Assembly: GCA_029241965.1 (NCBI GenBank) | Contig: JAPWVK010000113.1 | Span: 1-39,623 of the forward strand | From: Candidatus Methanophagales archaeon | GTDB taxonomy: Archaea; Halobacteriota; Syntropharchaeia; Alkanophagales; Methanospirareceae | DNA: 39,623 nucleotides | Direction: 5' to 3' | Shown here: one piece after another, positions 25,422 to 34,031 of the stretch | Layout of the letters: every line of letters begins with the position of its first letter | Position numbering within the stretch: position 1 is the first letter of the stretch | Translations under genes and position numbers: made by a program | The notes under the pieces: generated by a model | The model's input: only the letters and a program-made list of their open reading frames with translations | Told to the model about the DNA's origin: nothing | Database searches by the model: none

Positions 25422-26557
25422 CTATCTTTCCCTTTAAATCCAAAATTCGATTTGACTAACGCTTCCATATAATAATAATTCCCAAAAATTAAACTGCTGT
25501 CCGTAGCAATATTATTAGTTTTATCAAAACAGCCATGTAGTAAAATACCTTGAGAAGAGTTATCTGCGAGATAATTTTTAGAAAGGGTTTCTAATATCTT
25601 ATACGGCATTTCTTCGTATTTTTCTGCTCTTGTTTTGTCCGGCTCAACATTTGATAAGTCCACTAATCCAGAAGCAGTTATAGCTGCCGCGGAACTATCT
25701 TTTATCGTATTTGGTATCTCAGGGTCGTTAAAATCCCAATACGTAACATAATTTGGTAGGCAATTTGCTATATAATAATTGGCAAGTCTTCCCACTGTTA
25801 TTAAGAACTCTTTCTCTTTCGCATATTTATACGCCAATGCGAACCCATAAATGCCCCATCCTTGTCCTCGCGACCAACAACTTTCATCGTTATATCCTTG
25901 CAGAGTGTATTTTCTCTTTACCTGTCCCGTATCCAGATCAAATTCTATTACGTGATATGTTGACCCATCCTCTCTAATAAAATGTTGCATTGTTGTGGCG
26001 GCATGTTTATAAGCTACATCATAATACTTTTGGTTGCCTGTTTTCTCATACACCCACCACAATAAAGGTAAATTCATCATTGTATCAATAGCAGTTAAGC
26101 CGCTTTCTTGTAGATCCCCTGAAACAGTTATAGCACCTATTTCATCATTGAATCTTGACAGAAGCGAATCAGCAGCAGTCAAAGCAACTCTCTTAAAATA
26201 TCCATCTTTCGTTATGTCGTATCCAACACAGAAAGAAGGATAGAAAAGAAACCCTAAATCATGAATTTTGTTGCTATTCTTCCGAGGTTCGATTAACTTG
26301 CACAGTTCATAAGCTTTCCTCTTAAATTTATTATTTTTGGTGACTTTGTATGCCAGCCAGAGCATTCCAATCCAGAAACCATTGCACCAGTATCCATCAC
26401 TAAAAATCTCTAAGTCCCAATCCTCCTCTTTGCAGAGTTCCCATTTACCATTGACAGTAACAAATGGAAAAGAATCGTTTAACTCTTCCATATTCTTTTC
26501 TATCTTACTTAATGCATAATCCAAAGCTTGTTTGTAAACTTTCTCCGCGGTATTCAT
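25409..26557 (-). CDS. GH88-like unsaturated glucuronyl hydrolase family protein
   Basis: FSDGYWCNGFWIGMLWLAYK, HDLGFLFYPS, ESCWSRGQGWGIYGFALAYK, DSSAAAITASGL. Confidence 0.82.
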   Translation of the reverse strand: MNTAEKVYKQALDYALSKIEKNMEELNDSFPFVTVNGKWELCKEEDWDLEIFSDGYWCNGFWIGMLWLAYKVTKNNKFKRKAYELCKLIEPRKNSNKIHDLGFLFYPSFCVGYDITKDGYFKRVALTAADSLLSRFNDEIGAITVSGDLQESGLTAIDTMMNLPLLWWVYEKTGNQKYYDVAYKHAATTMQHFIREDGSTYHVIEFDLDTGQVKRKYTLQGYNDESCWSRGQGWGIYGFALAYKYAKEKEFLITVGRLANYYIANCLPNYVTYWDFNDPEIPNTIKDSSAAAITASGLVDLSNVEPDKTRAEKYEEMPYKILETLSKNYLADNSSQGILLHGCFDKTNNIATDSSLIFGNYYYMEALVKSNFGFKGKDRWRY

Positions 26558-26558
26558 G

Positions 26559-27086
26559 TCATCTCTCCCCTTTTAATTCAAAGTAAGAGAAAAGTTCCCT
26601 CTTGTCATTATCGGAAAATTCTCTCTTCTTTAATAAAGATACTATCTCTATCAGTTCATCCCTTTGTATTATTCCTTTTAGAATGCACGCTTCCAAAAAG
26701 GTTAGAAAATCATAAACATGCTCCACACTTTCATTTATCGCCATCTTCCCAAGGTACTTATCGTCGCTCAATAAAATCATCTTCCTCATTTTCGCAACTG
26801 CTATACATTCAGAATCTGCAATACTCAGCCCATATTCGGTTTTTAATTTATGTGCATATTGTAACTCTTTCCGGCGGAGAGGCACAACAAAAATGAACTT
26901 CCCTCCACCTATCTCATCAAAATACACAGATTCTTTGATTCTTTTGACGAATTTAGCCTCTCCTGTTTTTTCTATCTCGTTGAGAACAGAAGGAGTCATA
27001 ATTATATCCCTAAAAACCGTAGGTAATAGATCCAACCGGTCTATCTTTGCTAAAGAACTCAGGATACAAGTATCAATGACGGTCAT
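26559..27086 (-). CDS. DUF3368/PIN-like toxin
   Basis: VIDTCILSSLAKIDRLDLLP...GLSIADSECIAVAKMRKMILLSDDK; overlaps the UPF0175 gene. Confidence 0.82.
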   Translation of the reverse strand: MTVIDTCILSSLAKIDRLDLLPTVFRDIIMTPSVLNEIEKTGEAKFVKRIKESVYFDEIGGGKFIFVVPLRRKELQYAHKLKTEYGLSIADSECIAVAKMRKMILLSDDKYLGKMAINESVEHVYDFLTFLEACILKGIIQRDELIEIVSLLKKREFSDNDKRELFSYFELKGER

Positions 27087-27397
27087 CGCATCATCTGTGA
27101 AAGTGCACGGGCTGCCGTTTTTCTGTTTTTCGTGAAGCCCCTTTTTATTTCTATGCCTTTATCTGCTAAAACCCTCTTCATCTCTTCTATATTTAATCCC
27201 GCTAACTCCGCAGCTTTAGAAATTGACACTTCTTCTTTTTTGTATAGCTCGACAGCCGCTGCAATTTTCATCTCTTTTCTAAGCTCAAAAAAAGCCCTTA
27301 TTGCATCGTCAATGAATTCCGCCCTATTTGGATAATATCCCCCTTTTATGAGCGCGTCAACCTGCTTTTCTACTATGCTTGTTTTCATTACTATCAC
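27083..27397 (-). CDS. UPF0175-like antitoxin
   Basis: AVELYKKEEVSISKAAELAGLNIEEMKRVLADKGIEIK; precedes the PIN-like gene. Confidence 0.75.
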   Translation of the reverse strand: MIVMKTSIVEKQVDALIKGGYYPNRAEFIDDAIRAFFELRKEMKIAAAVELYKKEEVSISKAAELAGLNIEEMKRVLADKGIEIKRGFTKNRKTAARALSQMMR

Positions 27398-27423
27398 TAT
27401 TACTTTTAGTTTAAATAAATATC

Positions 27424-28557
27424 TTAAACCGTTCCAAAATCTTTTACAGTTTCAATTACAGTAAGAACCTCATCCTCGGTCATCTTTGAAAACAACGGAA
27501 GCGTAACAATCTTGCTAAACACCTCCTCTGTTACCGGGAAATCACCTGAATTAATATTAAAATGTTCCTGATAATACGAAAACCTGTAAATCGGGATATA
27601 ATGAAGATTCACCCCTATATTTCTTCCCCTCATCTTCCGGAAAAACTCATCTCTATTTATCCCATTCAATAAAACCGTATAAATATGCCATGCAGGTTTA
27701 ACGTAAGCTTTAACAATTGGCGTCTCTATTTCAGGTATAGCCTCAAAAGCCTTGTTATACCTTCTCACAATCTCTTCCCGCATCCTTAAAAACTCATCCA
27801 ATTTCTTCAATTGTGAAATTCCCAATGCCGCTTGGAAATCTGTTATCCGATAATTTCTGCCAAGAAATTTCAAATCATACGCCCACCCGGCTTCCGGTCC
27901 AAATCTATCCAAAGCACTTTTGTCAATTCCATGGTTTCTTAGCATCTTTAACCTTTCATAAAAATCTTTGTTATTTGTGACTACCACTCCTCCCTCGCCA
28001 GTTGTTATATGCTTTACCGGATGAAAACTGAACACAGTCACATCAGCAAAGTTTCCTATTTTCTTACCTTTGTATTCCGCACCAATCGCGTGACTCGCAT
28101 CCTCAATTAAATATAAATCACTTTCTTCAGCAATATCCTTTATTTCTTCAATATCACATGGATGTCCTGCATAATCAACATAAATTATCGCTTTTGTTTT
28201 GTCTGTTATCTTTTTCCTGATTTCCTCTGGATTTATATTTCTCGTTTCCTTTTCTATATCCGCAAAAATTGGCTTTAGATTGTTATACAATACCGCATTT
28301 GATGTTGCTACAAAAGTAAAAGGTGTTGTAATAATTTCAGAACCTCTTGGCAGATTTAAAGTTTGAACCGCAATGTCCAACGCACTCGTTCCGGAATTAA
28401 CGGCAACTGCATATTTGCAGCCAACATATTCGCATAGGGCATTCTCAAACTCTTCTATTTTTGGTCCTGTGGTAATCCAATCACTTTTTAAAACTGCTAC
28501 TACTTCTTCTATATCCTCTTCGTCTATCCATTGATGTCCGTAAGGTATGAATTTCAT
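27424..28557 (-). CDS. DegT/DnrJ/EryC1/StrS aminotransferase with PLP lysine
   Basis: AVNSGTSALDIAVQTL, IEDASHAIGAEYKGKKIGNFADVTVFSFHPVKHITTGEGGVV. Confidence 0.92.
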   Translation of the reverse strand: MKFIPYGHQWIDEEDIEEVVAVLKSDWITTGPKIEEFENALCEYVGCKYAVAVNSGTSALDIAVQTLNLPRGSEIITTPFTFVATSNAVLYNNLKPIFADIEKETRNINPEEIRKKITDKTKAIIYVDYAGHPCDIEEIKDIAEESDLYLIEDASHAIGAEYKGKKIGNFADVTVFSFHPVKHITTGEGGVVVTNNKDFYERLKMLRNHGIDKSALDRFGPEAGWAYDLKFLGRNYRITDFQAALGISQLKKLDEFLRMREEIVRRYNKAFEAIPEIETPIVKAYVKPAWHIYTVLLNGINRDEFFRKMRGRNIGVNLHYIPIYRFSYYQEHFNINSGDFPVTEEVFSKIVTLPLFSKMTEDEVLTVIETVKDFGTV

Positions 28558-29486
28558 AGTTCAGCACTCTTTATCCACTTTTTAGTTTTCTCAAATCCTT
28601 CTTCTAATGATATTTTTGGCTCCCATCCCAATAATTCCTTTGCTTTTGTGTGATCACACAGCAACTTAGGAATCTCGCTCTGCGGATGGTGATGTTTAAC
28701 ATGCTTTATCCTTTCAACATCTTTACAAATCAAAACCGCTAAATCCTTTATTGCAATATCCTTGCCAGAACCCGCGTTTATTACCGCTCCAACTGCTTTT
28801 TCGTTGAAGGCTGCCTCAACGATAAACTCAGCACAATCTTCAACATAAAGAAGATCTCGTGTCTGCGTGCCATCACCAAAAACGTTAAGTACTTTTCCTT
28901 CCAGAAGCGACCTGATAAATATACTCACTACTCCACCTTCCATGTTGCTTTTTTGATACGGACCATAAGTATTGAACGGTCTGGTAATCACAACTGGCAA
29001 ACCATAAGCATGGAAATAGGACAAAGCCAAGTTCTCAGCCGCTAATTTCGAGCCGGCATAAGGTGATTTTGGATTCAACGGATGCTCTTCGTTAATAGCC
29101 TCTGATGAACTCAAATCATAAACCATACAAGTTCCTATCAAAACCACTTTAACATCCTTCTTTCTTGCCTCTTCCAGAATGTTAAAAGTTCCGTTCACAT
29201 TTACATCGTAATACCTCTGCGGGTTCTCTATACTCTCCTGAACGTTTATTGCCGCTGCTGTATGGATGCAAATATCCACATCTTTAAATAGATTCTCCAT
29301 CATCTCCTTATTTCTCACATCTCCTAAAATAAATTCAAACTTCGGATTATCTCTAAACTCTTCAATATTCTCTGCTCTTCCGTTAGAGAGGTCATCTAAA
29401 ACACATACGTCATGTCCATCATCCAGCAGTCTTTTCACAATCCATCTTCCGATGAATCCCGCGCCGCCCGTTACCAGGATATTCAT
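28554..29486 (-). CDS. NAD-dependent epimerase/dehydratase (UDP-glucose 4-epimerase-like)
   Basis: MNILVTGGAGFIGRWIVKRLLDDGHDVCVLDDLSNG; SPYAGSKLAAE. Confidence 0.88.
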   Translation of the reverse strand: MNILVTGGAGFIGRWIVKRLLDDGHDVCVLDDLSNGRAENIEEFRDNPKFEFILGDVRNKEMMENLFKDVDICIHTAAAINVQESIENPQRYYDVNVNGTFNILEEARKKDVKVVLIGTCMVYDLSSSEAINEEHPLNPKSPYAGSKLAAENLALSYFHAYGLPVVITRPFNTYGPYQKSNMEGGVVSIFIRSLLEGKVLNVFGDGTQTRDLLYVEDCAEFIVEAAFNEKAVGAVINAGSGKDIAIKDLAVLICKDVERIKHVKHHHPQSEIPKLLCDHTKAKELLGWEPKISLEEGFEKTKKWIKSAEL

Positions 29487-29545
29487 ATTACCACCTTGGC
29501 TTATAGACTTGTTTCACCAACGAATTTTTACTATCACCCCATATC

Positions 29546-29869
29546 TCACACATCTTTATAGGTACGGTGCCCCCTCAGCTCAGATAAGAACCTAAAACCT
29601 TTTATAAAATCACGTGCATCAAGATTTAACGGAATTCCAAAATCCTCGATCATTGCCATGAATTTTCTCTTTGGCAGCCCTGCAACCTCCGCAGCTTTTC
29701 CCAATGATATTTTGCCTTCTACATACGCTTTTACTGCTTTTCTCGTTCTATACTCCTTTATAAATTTCTCGATAGACATATACGCCAATTCTTCTGGTGA
29801 GATGCTGACCTCCCTCGATATCTTCCTCAGCCACTCATCATATTCCTCTTTTAGCTTTATTTCCAGCAT
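29546..29869 (-). CDS. UPF0175-like antitoxin
   Basis: AVKAYVEGKISLGKAAEVAGLPKRKFMAMIEDFGIPLN; overlaps the PIN-like gene. Confidence 0.75.
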   Translation of the reverse strand: MLEIKLKEEYDEWLRKISREVSISPEELAYMSIEKFIKEYRTRKAVKAYVEGKISLGKAAEVAGLPKRKFMAMIEDFGIPLNLDARDFIKGFRFLSELRGHRTYKDV

Positions 29870-30359
29870 CTTTTAATACCGCCTTTGCTTTATCTATTAC
29901 TTCCTCCTTTAAAACCTTTCTCAATATTTCCAATAATTTATAAGCTTTGTCTTTATTAATCTTTTCCGTTAGATATGCATCAATCATGATGTTTACAGAT
30001 GAGATGTATTTCAGATTAAAGCGATCCATCACATGATATACTTTTGAATCATCTATCAATACGATACAATCTCCTCTCTCCATTGCGTATGCTATGCTCT
30101 CTATTTCTCCAGAAGATACACTGATTTCATGTTTGATCTCTTCTCGGATTGTCTTAGGCTTTACGATCCGGATATTCCCTTCGGTTGAAAGTTTCTCGAA
30201 TAAATCCGCATCTTCTGCAAACCCTTTCCCCTCCAATATCTCTTCTTTAACCTTTGGTGTCACAAGTACAGAAAAATTCTCGATCAAATAGTTGGTAAGG
30301 TCCACCCTAAACACGTTTATCCACGAAGACGTATCTATTATAATCTTTATTTTTTGCAT
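29838..30359 (-). CDS. DUF3368/PIN-like toxin
   Basis: IIIDTSSWINVFRVDLTNYLIENFSVLVTPKVKEEIL...SSGEIESIAYAMERGDCIVLIDDSK. Confidence 0.78.
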   Translation of the reverse strand: MQKIKIIIDTSSWINVFRVDLTNYLIENFSVLVTPKVKEEILEGKGFAEDADLFEKLSTEGNIRIVKPKTIREEIKHEISVSSGEIESIAYAMERGDCIVLIDDSKVYHVMDRFNLKYISSVNIMIDAYLTEKINKDKAYKLLEILRKVLKEEVIDKAKAVLKDAGNKAKRGI

Positions 30360-30441
30360 CTTCTATTATTTCTCTTTTATTTTCATCACACTATTCATCT
30401 CTCTACGGTTTGATAGCTTTTTTCCAATCCTTTATACACCT

Positions 30442-30702
30442 TCAACCAACCCCTTTTCCCCTCTCCTCATCTTTTGCTTTTAAAAATCTCGTTGCCGCTA
30501 TTATCGTTAACCCCGCTAGCTTTCCCTTCTCATCGTAATTCCTTACGATTCCGTTCTCGTCTTCTTCGTGTTCCACCACCTTTGGCGGATATGTAAAATT
30601 CATATATAGCACATCAGCGTCTTCATCGTAATCTATCCAAATCCTTCTTTGCCGTGACCTAACCACATGCGGAATCATTTTGATTATTTCTACTTCTCCC
30701 AT
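30442..30702 (-). CDS. DUF2283-like protein (antitoxin-like)
   Basis: IWIDYDEDADVLYMNFTYPPKVVEHEEDENGIVRNYDEKGKLAGLTIIAATRF. Confidence 0.8.
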   Translation of the reverse strand: MGEVEIIKMIPHVVRSRQRRIWIDYDEDADVLYMNFTYPPKVVEHEEDENGIVRNYDEKGKLAGLTIIAATRFLKAKDEERGKGVG

Positions 30703-30825
30703 ATCACTCCCCTCTTTACGATTTTATCTACCTTTGAAGTTTTGTATGCCGTGATAATGAGAAGTGGTAATATGGGTCCATCTCTCACTCGTTAATCTAA
30801 TCAAGACCTCATTTTTAGATTTCAT
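30690..30825 (-). pseudogene. Internally deleted PBECR/DUF4258-like toxin remnant
   Basis: MKSKNEVLIRLTSERWTHITTSH then, +1 frame, LLIITAYKTSKVDKIVKRGVIWEK* overlapping the DUF2283 start. Confidence 0.65.
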
Positions 30826-30833
30826 TACCAATA

Positions 30834-31880
30834 TCATTTTACTTCCTCTATCAAATTTTCTCGATATAATATCCCTTTTATTTCTTCCCTGGTAAGGTGC
30901 TTTACATCCTTTGAGGTATACGCCTTAACCTCAGTTATTTCTGATACCGAAGGGTAAGAGGATTTATCAATATGAGACAGCTCTTTCATTTCCGGAAGCA
31001 CAATAAACATATCTTCACTTTCCAAAGCTCTTCTCGCTTCATCTTCTGTCATTAACTCTTCGTATAATTTCTCTCCCGGTTTGGTGCCTATTAGTTTCAG
31101 TTTAATCTCATTTGGAGAGTATCCGCAATTTTGAGCTAATTCATCAATCATAACCTCCGCTAAATCCGTTATTTTTAGCGCCCTCATTTTGAAAACAAAT
31201 ATTTCACCTCTTTGCGCGAGCCCTGTCGCTTTAAAAAGTAGATCAATCGCTTCTCGCATGGGCATGATGAATCGGGTCATTTCATTATTAGTTATGGTTA
31301 CAGGTCCTCCGTGCTCAATCTGTTTTTTAAATAAAGGAATAATGGAACCTCTCGAACCGAGAACATTACCAAATCTCACGCTTGAAAATATTGTTTTTCT
31401 TGCACCTTTATAGTAGTTTGCAGAAGTGATTAACCTCTCTGCTAAGAGTTTTGTAGCACCCATTACATTAGTGGGGTTAACTGCTTTGTCACTGCTTGTG
31501 AATATCACCTTTTCAACTTCTTCATCCATAGCACCATCAATTAAATTCTGTATCCCAATCACATTGGTTTTTACTGCCTCAAAAGGATTGTATTCGCAAG
31601 CCAACACGTGTTTTAGTGCCGCGGTATGAAAAATAATATCTATATCTTCTATAGCGCGAGACAAACGCTCTTTATCTCGGATATCACCCAATAGAAACCT
31701 GACATTCTCGTGATCTTCATATTCTTGTTGTAACTCGAATTGTTTCGTTTCGTCTACGTCTAATATTCGCACTACTTTAGGCTCATACTTTAATATCTCT
31801 TGGACAATTTCCTGTCCTATTGAACCTGTGCCGCCAGTGATCAGGATTTTTTTGTTTTTCATCTTTTCACTTTGCTTCAT
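30834..31880 (-). CDS. Nucleotide-sugar 4,6-dehydratase (PseB/CapD-like SDR)
   Basis: KKILITGGTGSIGQEIVQEILK, HTAALKHVLACEYNPFEAVKTNVIG, SSDKAVNPTNVMGATKLLAER. Confidence 0.9.
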   Translation of the reverse strand: MKQSEKMKNKKILITGGTGSIGQEIVQEILKYEPKVVRILDVDETKQFELQQEYEDHENVRFLLGDIRDKERLSRAIEDIDIIFHTAALKHVLACEYNPFEAVKTNVIGIQNLIDGAMDEEVEKVIFTSSDKAVNPTNVMGATKLLAERLITSANYYKGARKTIFSSVRFGNVLGSRGSIIPLFKKQIEHGGPVTITNNEMTRFIMPMREAIDLLFKATGLAQRGEIFVFKMRALKITDLAEVMIDELAQNCGYSPNEIKLKLIGTKPGEKLYEELMTEDEARRALESEDMFIVLPEMKELSHIDKSSYPSVSEITEVKAYTSKDVKHLTREEIKGILYRENLIEEVK

Positions 31881-32182
31881 CGCATCGTTCCAAGCCAGAA
31901 GATATAATCAGGGTCTTTCAACTTTTCAACGAGTGCCGATAGTTTCTCCACAAGCGATGCATTTACTATGCCTCCACGATGTTTCGCATACCAAAGCGAA
32001 GCCCTGAAAAGTGCCTTGTCAGAAGGATTCAAATATTTCCGGTTGCCGTTCCTGAGACCCTTCCAGAAGATTGTGAAAAGGTCCACGTAGGTTATATCTG
32101 ACATAGGTATTATTTTTAATTTCGTACTATATAAATGTTGTTTTGGCGGATAGTACCTTGCGTAAGCAAGATACCGCTTCAT
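31877..32182 (-). CDS. Hypothetical protein
   Basis: Open frame overlapping the downstream dehydratase start; internal start MSDITYVDLFTIFWKGLRNGNRKYLNPSDKALFRASLWYAKHRGG possible. Confidence 0.5.
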   Translation of the reverse strand: MKRYLAYARYYPPKQHLYSTKLKIIPMSDITYVDLFTIFWKGLRNGNRKYLNPSDKALFRASLWYAKHRGGIVNASLVEKLSALVEKLKDPDYIFWLGTMR

Positions 32183-32212
32183 TTGACGGTAAAGTTTATA
32201 GCATTATTTCTC

Positions 32213-33214
32213 TTAAAACCGTTCTATCGTCCTCATCAGCCCTACTTCTAATTCCACTTTGGGTCCCCAACCCAAAAGCTTTTTTGCTTTGCTTATGTCT
32301 GGGTTCCTCCTCTGAGGATCGTCTTTGGGCAAAGGATGAAATTCCATTTTCGAAGAAGAGTTGGTTAACTCATTTATCAATTTTGCGAGTGATAAAATTG
32401 TTATTTCTTTAGTACTTCCTATATTTACCACTTCTCCTTTTGCTCCTTCAGAAAAAGCAAGTTTTAACAAGCCTTCTACCTGGTCCGTGACATAGCAGAA
32501 ACTCCTTGTTTGTGTTCCCTCACCAAAAATTGTTATCGGGTTATTACCTAATGCCTGCTCTACAAAGCGAGGAATAACTCTTCCATAAACGCCTTCCGCT
32601 CTCATCCTCGGACCGTAGGTATTGAAAATACGTGCTATTCTTGTATCCAGACCATGTTGATTTTTATATGCAATTACATAGGATTCACCACATCGCTTCG
32701 CCTCGTCATAACAGCTCCTCGGTCCAATTGGATTCACATTTCCTCTGTATTCCTCGGTTGTCGGTATCTCATTAGCATCACCGTAGATCTCAGAGGTGGA
32801 GGTATAAAGAAATCGAGCCCCGTGCTCTTTCGCTATGCCCAGAGCGACCCAGATCCCCAAAGTGTTTGCCTTGAGAATTTGAATGGGGTATTTCTCAAAC
32901 TCAAAAGGAGATGCTCTGCTCGCTAAATGCATCACTACATCTATTGGCACATCAAAAAATATTGGTTGTGTTATGTCATGTTCGATGAACTTGAAATTTC
33001 CTTTATCCCTCATAGAGGATATATTGGATTCCAAACCACTTGCGAGATTATCCAGACAAGTCACTTTCGCTCCTTGCTCTACAAGGACTTCACAAATCCA
33101 AGAGCCTAAAAAACCTGCTCCTCCTGTGACTAAAACATTCTTGTCTCCAATGCTCTTGCTTATCTTTCCAAGATTTCTTATTATTTCTTCAATGTCCTTC
33201 TTCATTTTTATCAC
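32213..33214 (-). CDS. NAD-dependent epimerase/dehydratase (UDP-glucuronate decarboxylase-like)
   Basis: NVLVTGGAGFLGSWICEVLVEQGAKVTCLDNL; STSEIYGDANEIPTTEEYRGNVNPIGPRSCYDEAKR. Confidence 0.88.
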   Translation of the reverse strand: MIKMKKDIEEIIRNLGKISKSIGDKNVLVTGGAGFLGSWICEVLVEQGAKVTCLDNLASGLESNISSMRDKGNFKFIEHDITQPIFFDVPIDVVMHLASRASPFEFEKYPIQILKANTLGIWVALGIAKEHGARFLYTSTSEIYGDANEIPTTEEYRGNVNPIGPRSCYDEAKRCGESYVIAYKNQHGLDTRIARIFNTYGPRMRAEGVYGRVIPRFVEQALGNNPITIFGEGTQTRSFCYVTDQVEGLLKLAFSEGAKGEVVNIGSTKEITILSLAKLINELTNSSSKMEFHPLPKDDPQRRNPDISKAKKLLGWGPKVELEVGLMRTIERF

Positions 33215-34031
33215 CTATCATCGAATCCAAAAAACTTTTAAGTGCGTCTTTAAACCTTTCATCTGCTAAAGAAAGTTCGATATTAGACTTCAGCCAGTCA
33301 AGTTTATTCCCTATGTCGTATCTCCTCCCTCTATACACGTAGGCATATATCTTCTCTCTTACGAGACGTAACGCATCGGTAAGTTGGATCTCATTTCCTT
33401 TCCCCTGTGGCGTTCGCTCGATTGCATCAAATATCGCTGGAGTCAAAATATATCTGCCTAAGATTCCCAAATTTGACGGCGCCTCTTCCGGCGAGGGTTT
33501 CTCCACTAAATCATCGACGCGGTAAATATCCCCGTCAACACCTTTTCCTTTTATTATCCCATAGCTGCTTATTTTTTCCATTGGAACTACCTCAACGGCA
33601 ATAATAGAAGTCTTGAATTCCTCGTATTTCTTGATTATTTCCGCGGTGCATTCTGGAATTGTTATAGTATCGCCTAAAAGCAGGGCAAACGCCTCTTCAC
33701 CTACAAAACTTTTCGCGTGGTAAACCGCATCCCCCAGCCCTCGTGGCTCTCTCTGCCGAGTATAAAGAAGGTTTACGTGGCTCATCATTTCGTCTATTTC
33801 ATCTAAAAACTCATTTTCCATTTCGCTCTTACCAAAATGGTCTTCTATTGCCCTTTTTCCCTTTCCCGTTATAATAAGAATATCTTTTATTCCTGAAGCT
33901 ATCGCTTCTTCCACAACATATTGTATAACTGGCTTATCCACTACCGGGAGCATCTCCTTTGGCTGCGCCTTCGTTGCGGGCAAAAACCGCGTTCCCAATC
34001 CCGCTGCCGGTATCACTGCCTTTCTAATCAT
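33189..34031 (-). CDS. galU: UTP-glucose-1-phosphate uridylyltransferase
   Basis: AVIPAAGLGTRFLPATKAQPKEMLPVVDKPVIQYVVEEA; LLGDTI; YDIGNKLDWLKSNIEL. Confidence 0.93.
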   Translation of the reverse strand: MIRKAVIPAAGLGTRFLPATKAQPKEMLPVVDKPVIQYVVEEAIASGIKDILIITGKGKRAIEDHFGKSEMENEFLDEIDEMMSHVNLLYTRQREPRGLGDAVYHAKSFVGEEAFALLLGDTITIPECTAEIIKKYEEFKTSIIAVEVVPMEKISSYGIIKGKGVDGDIYRVDDLVEKPSPEEAPSNLGILGRYILTPAIFDAIERTPQGKGNEIQLTDALRLVREKIYAYVYRGRRYDIGNKLDWLKSNIELSLADERFKDALKSFLDSMIGDKNEEGH

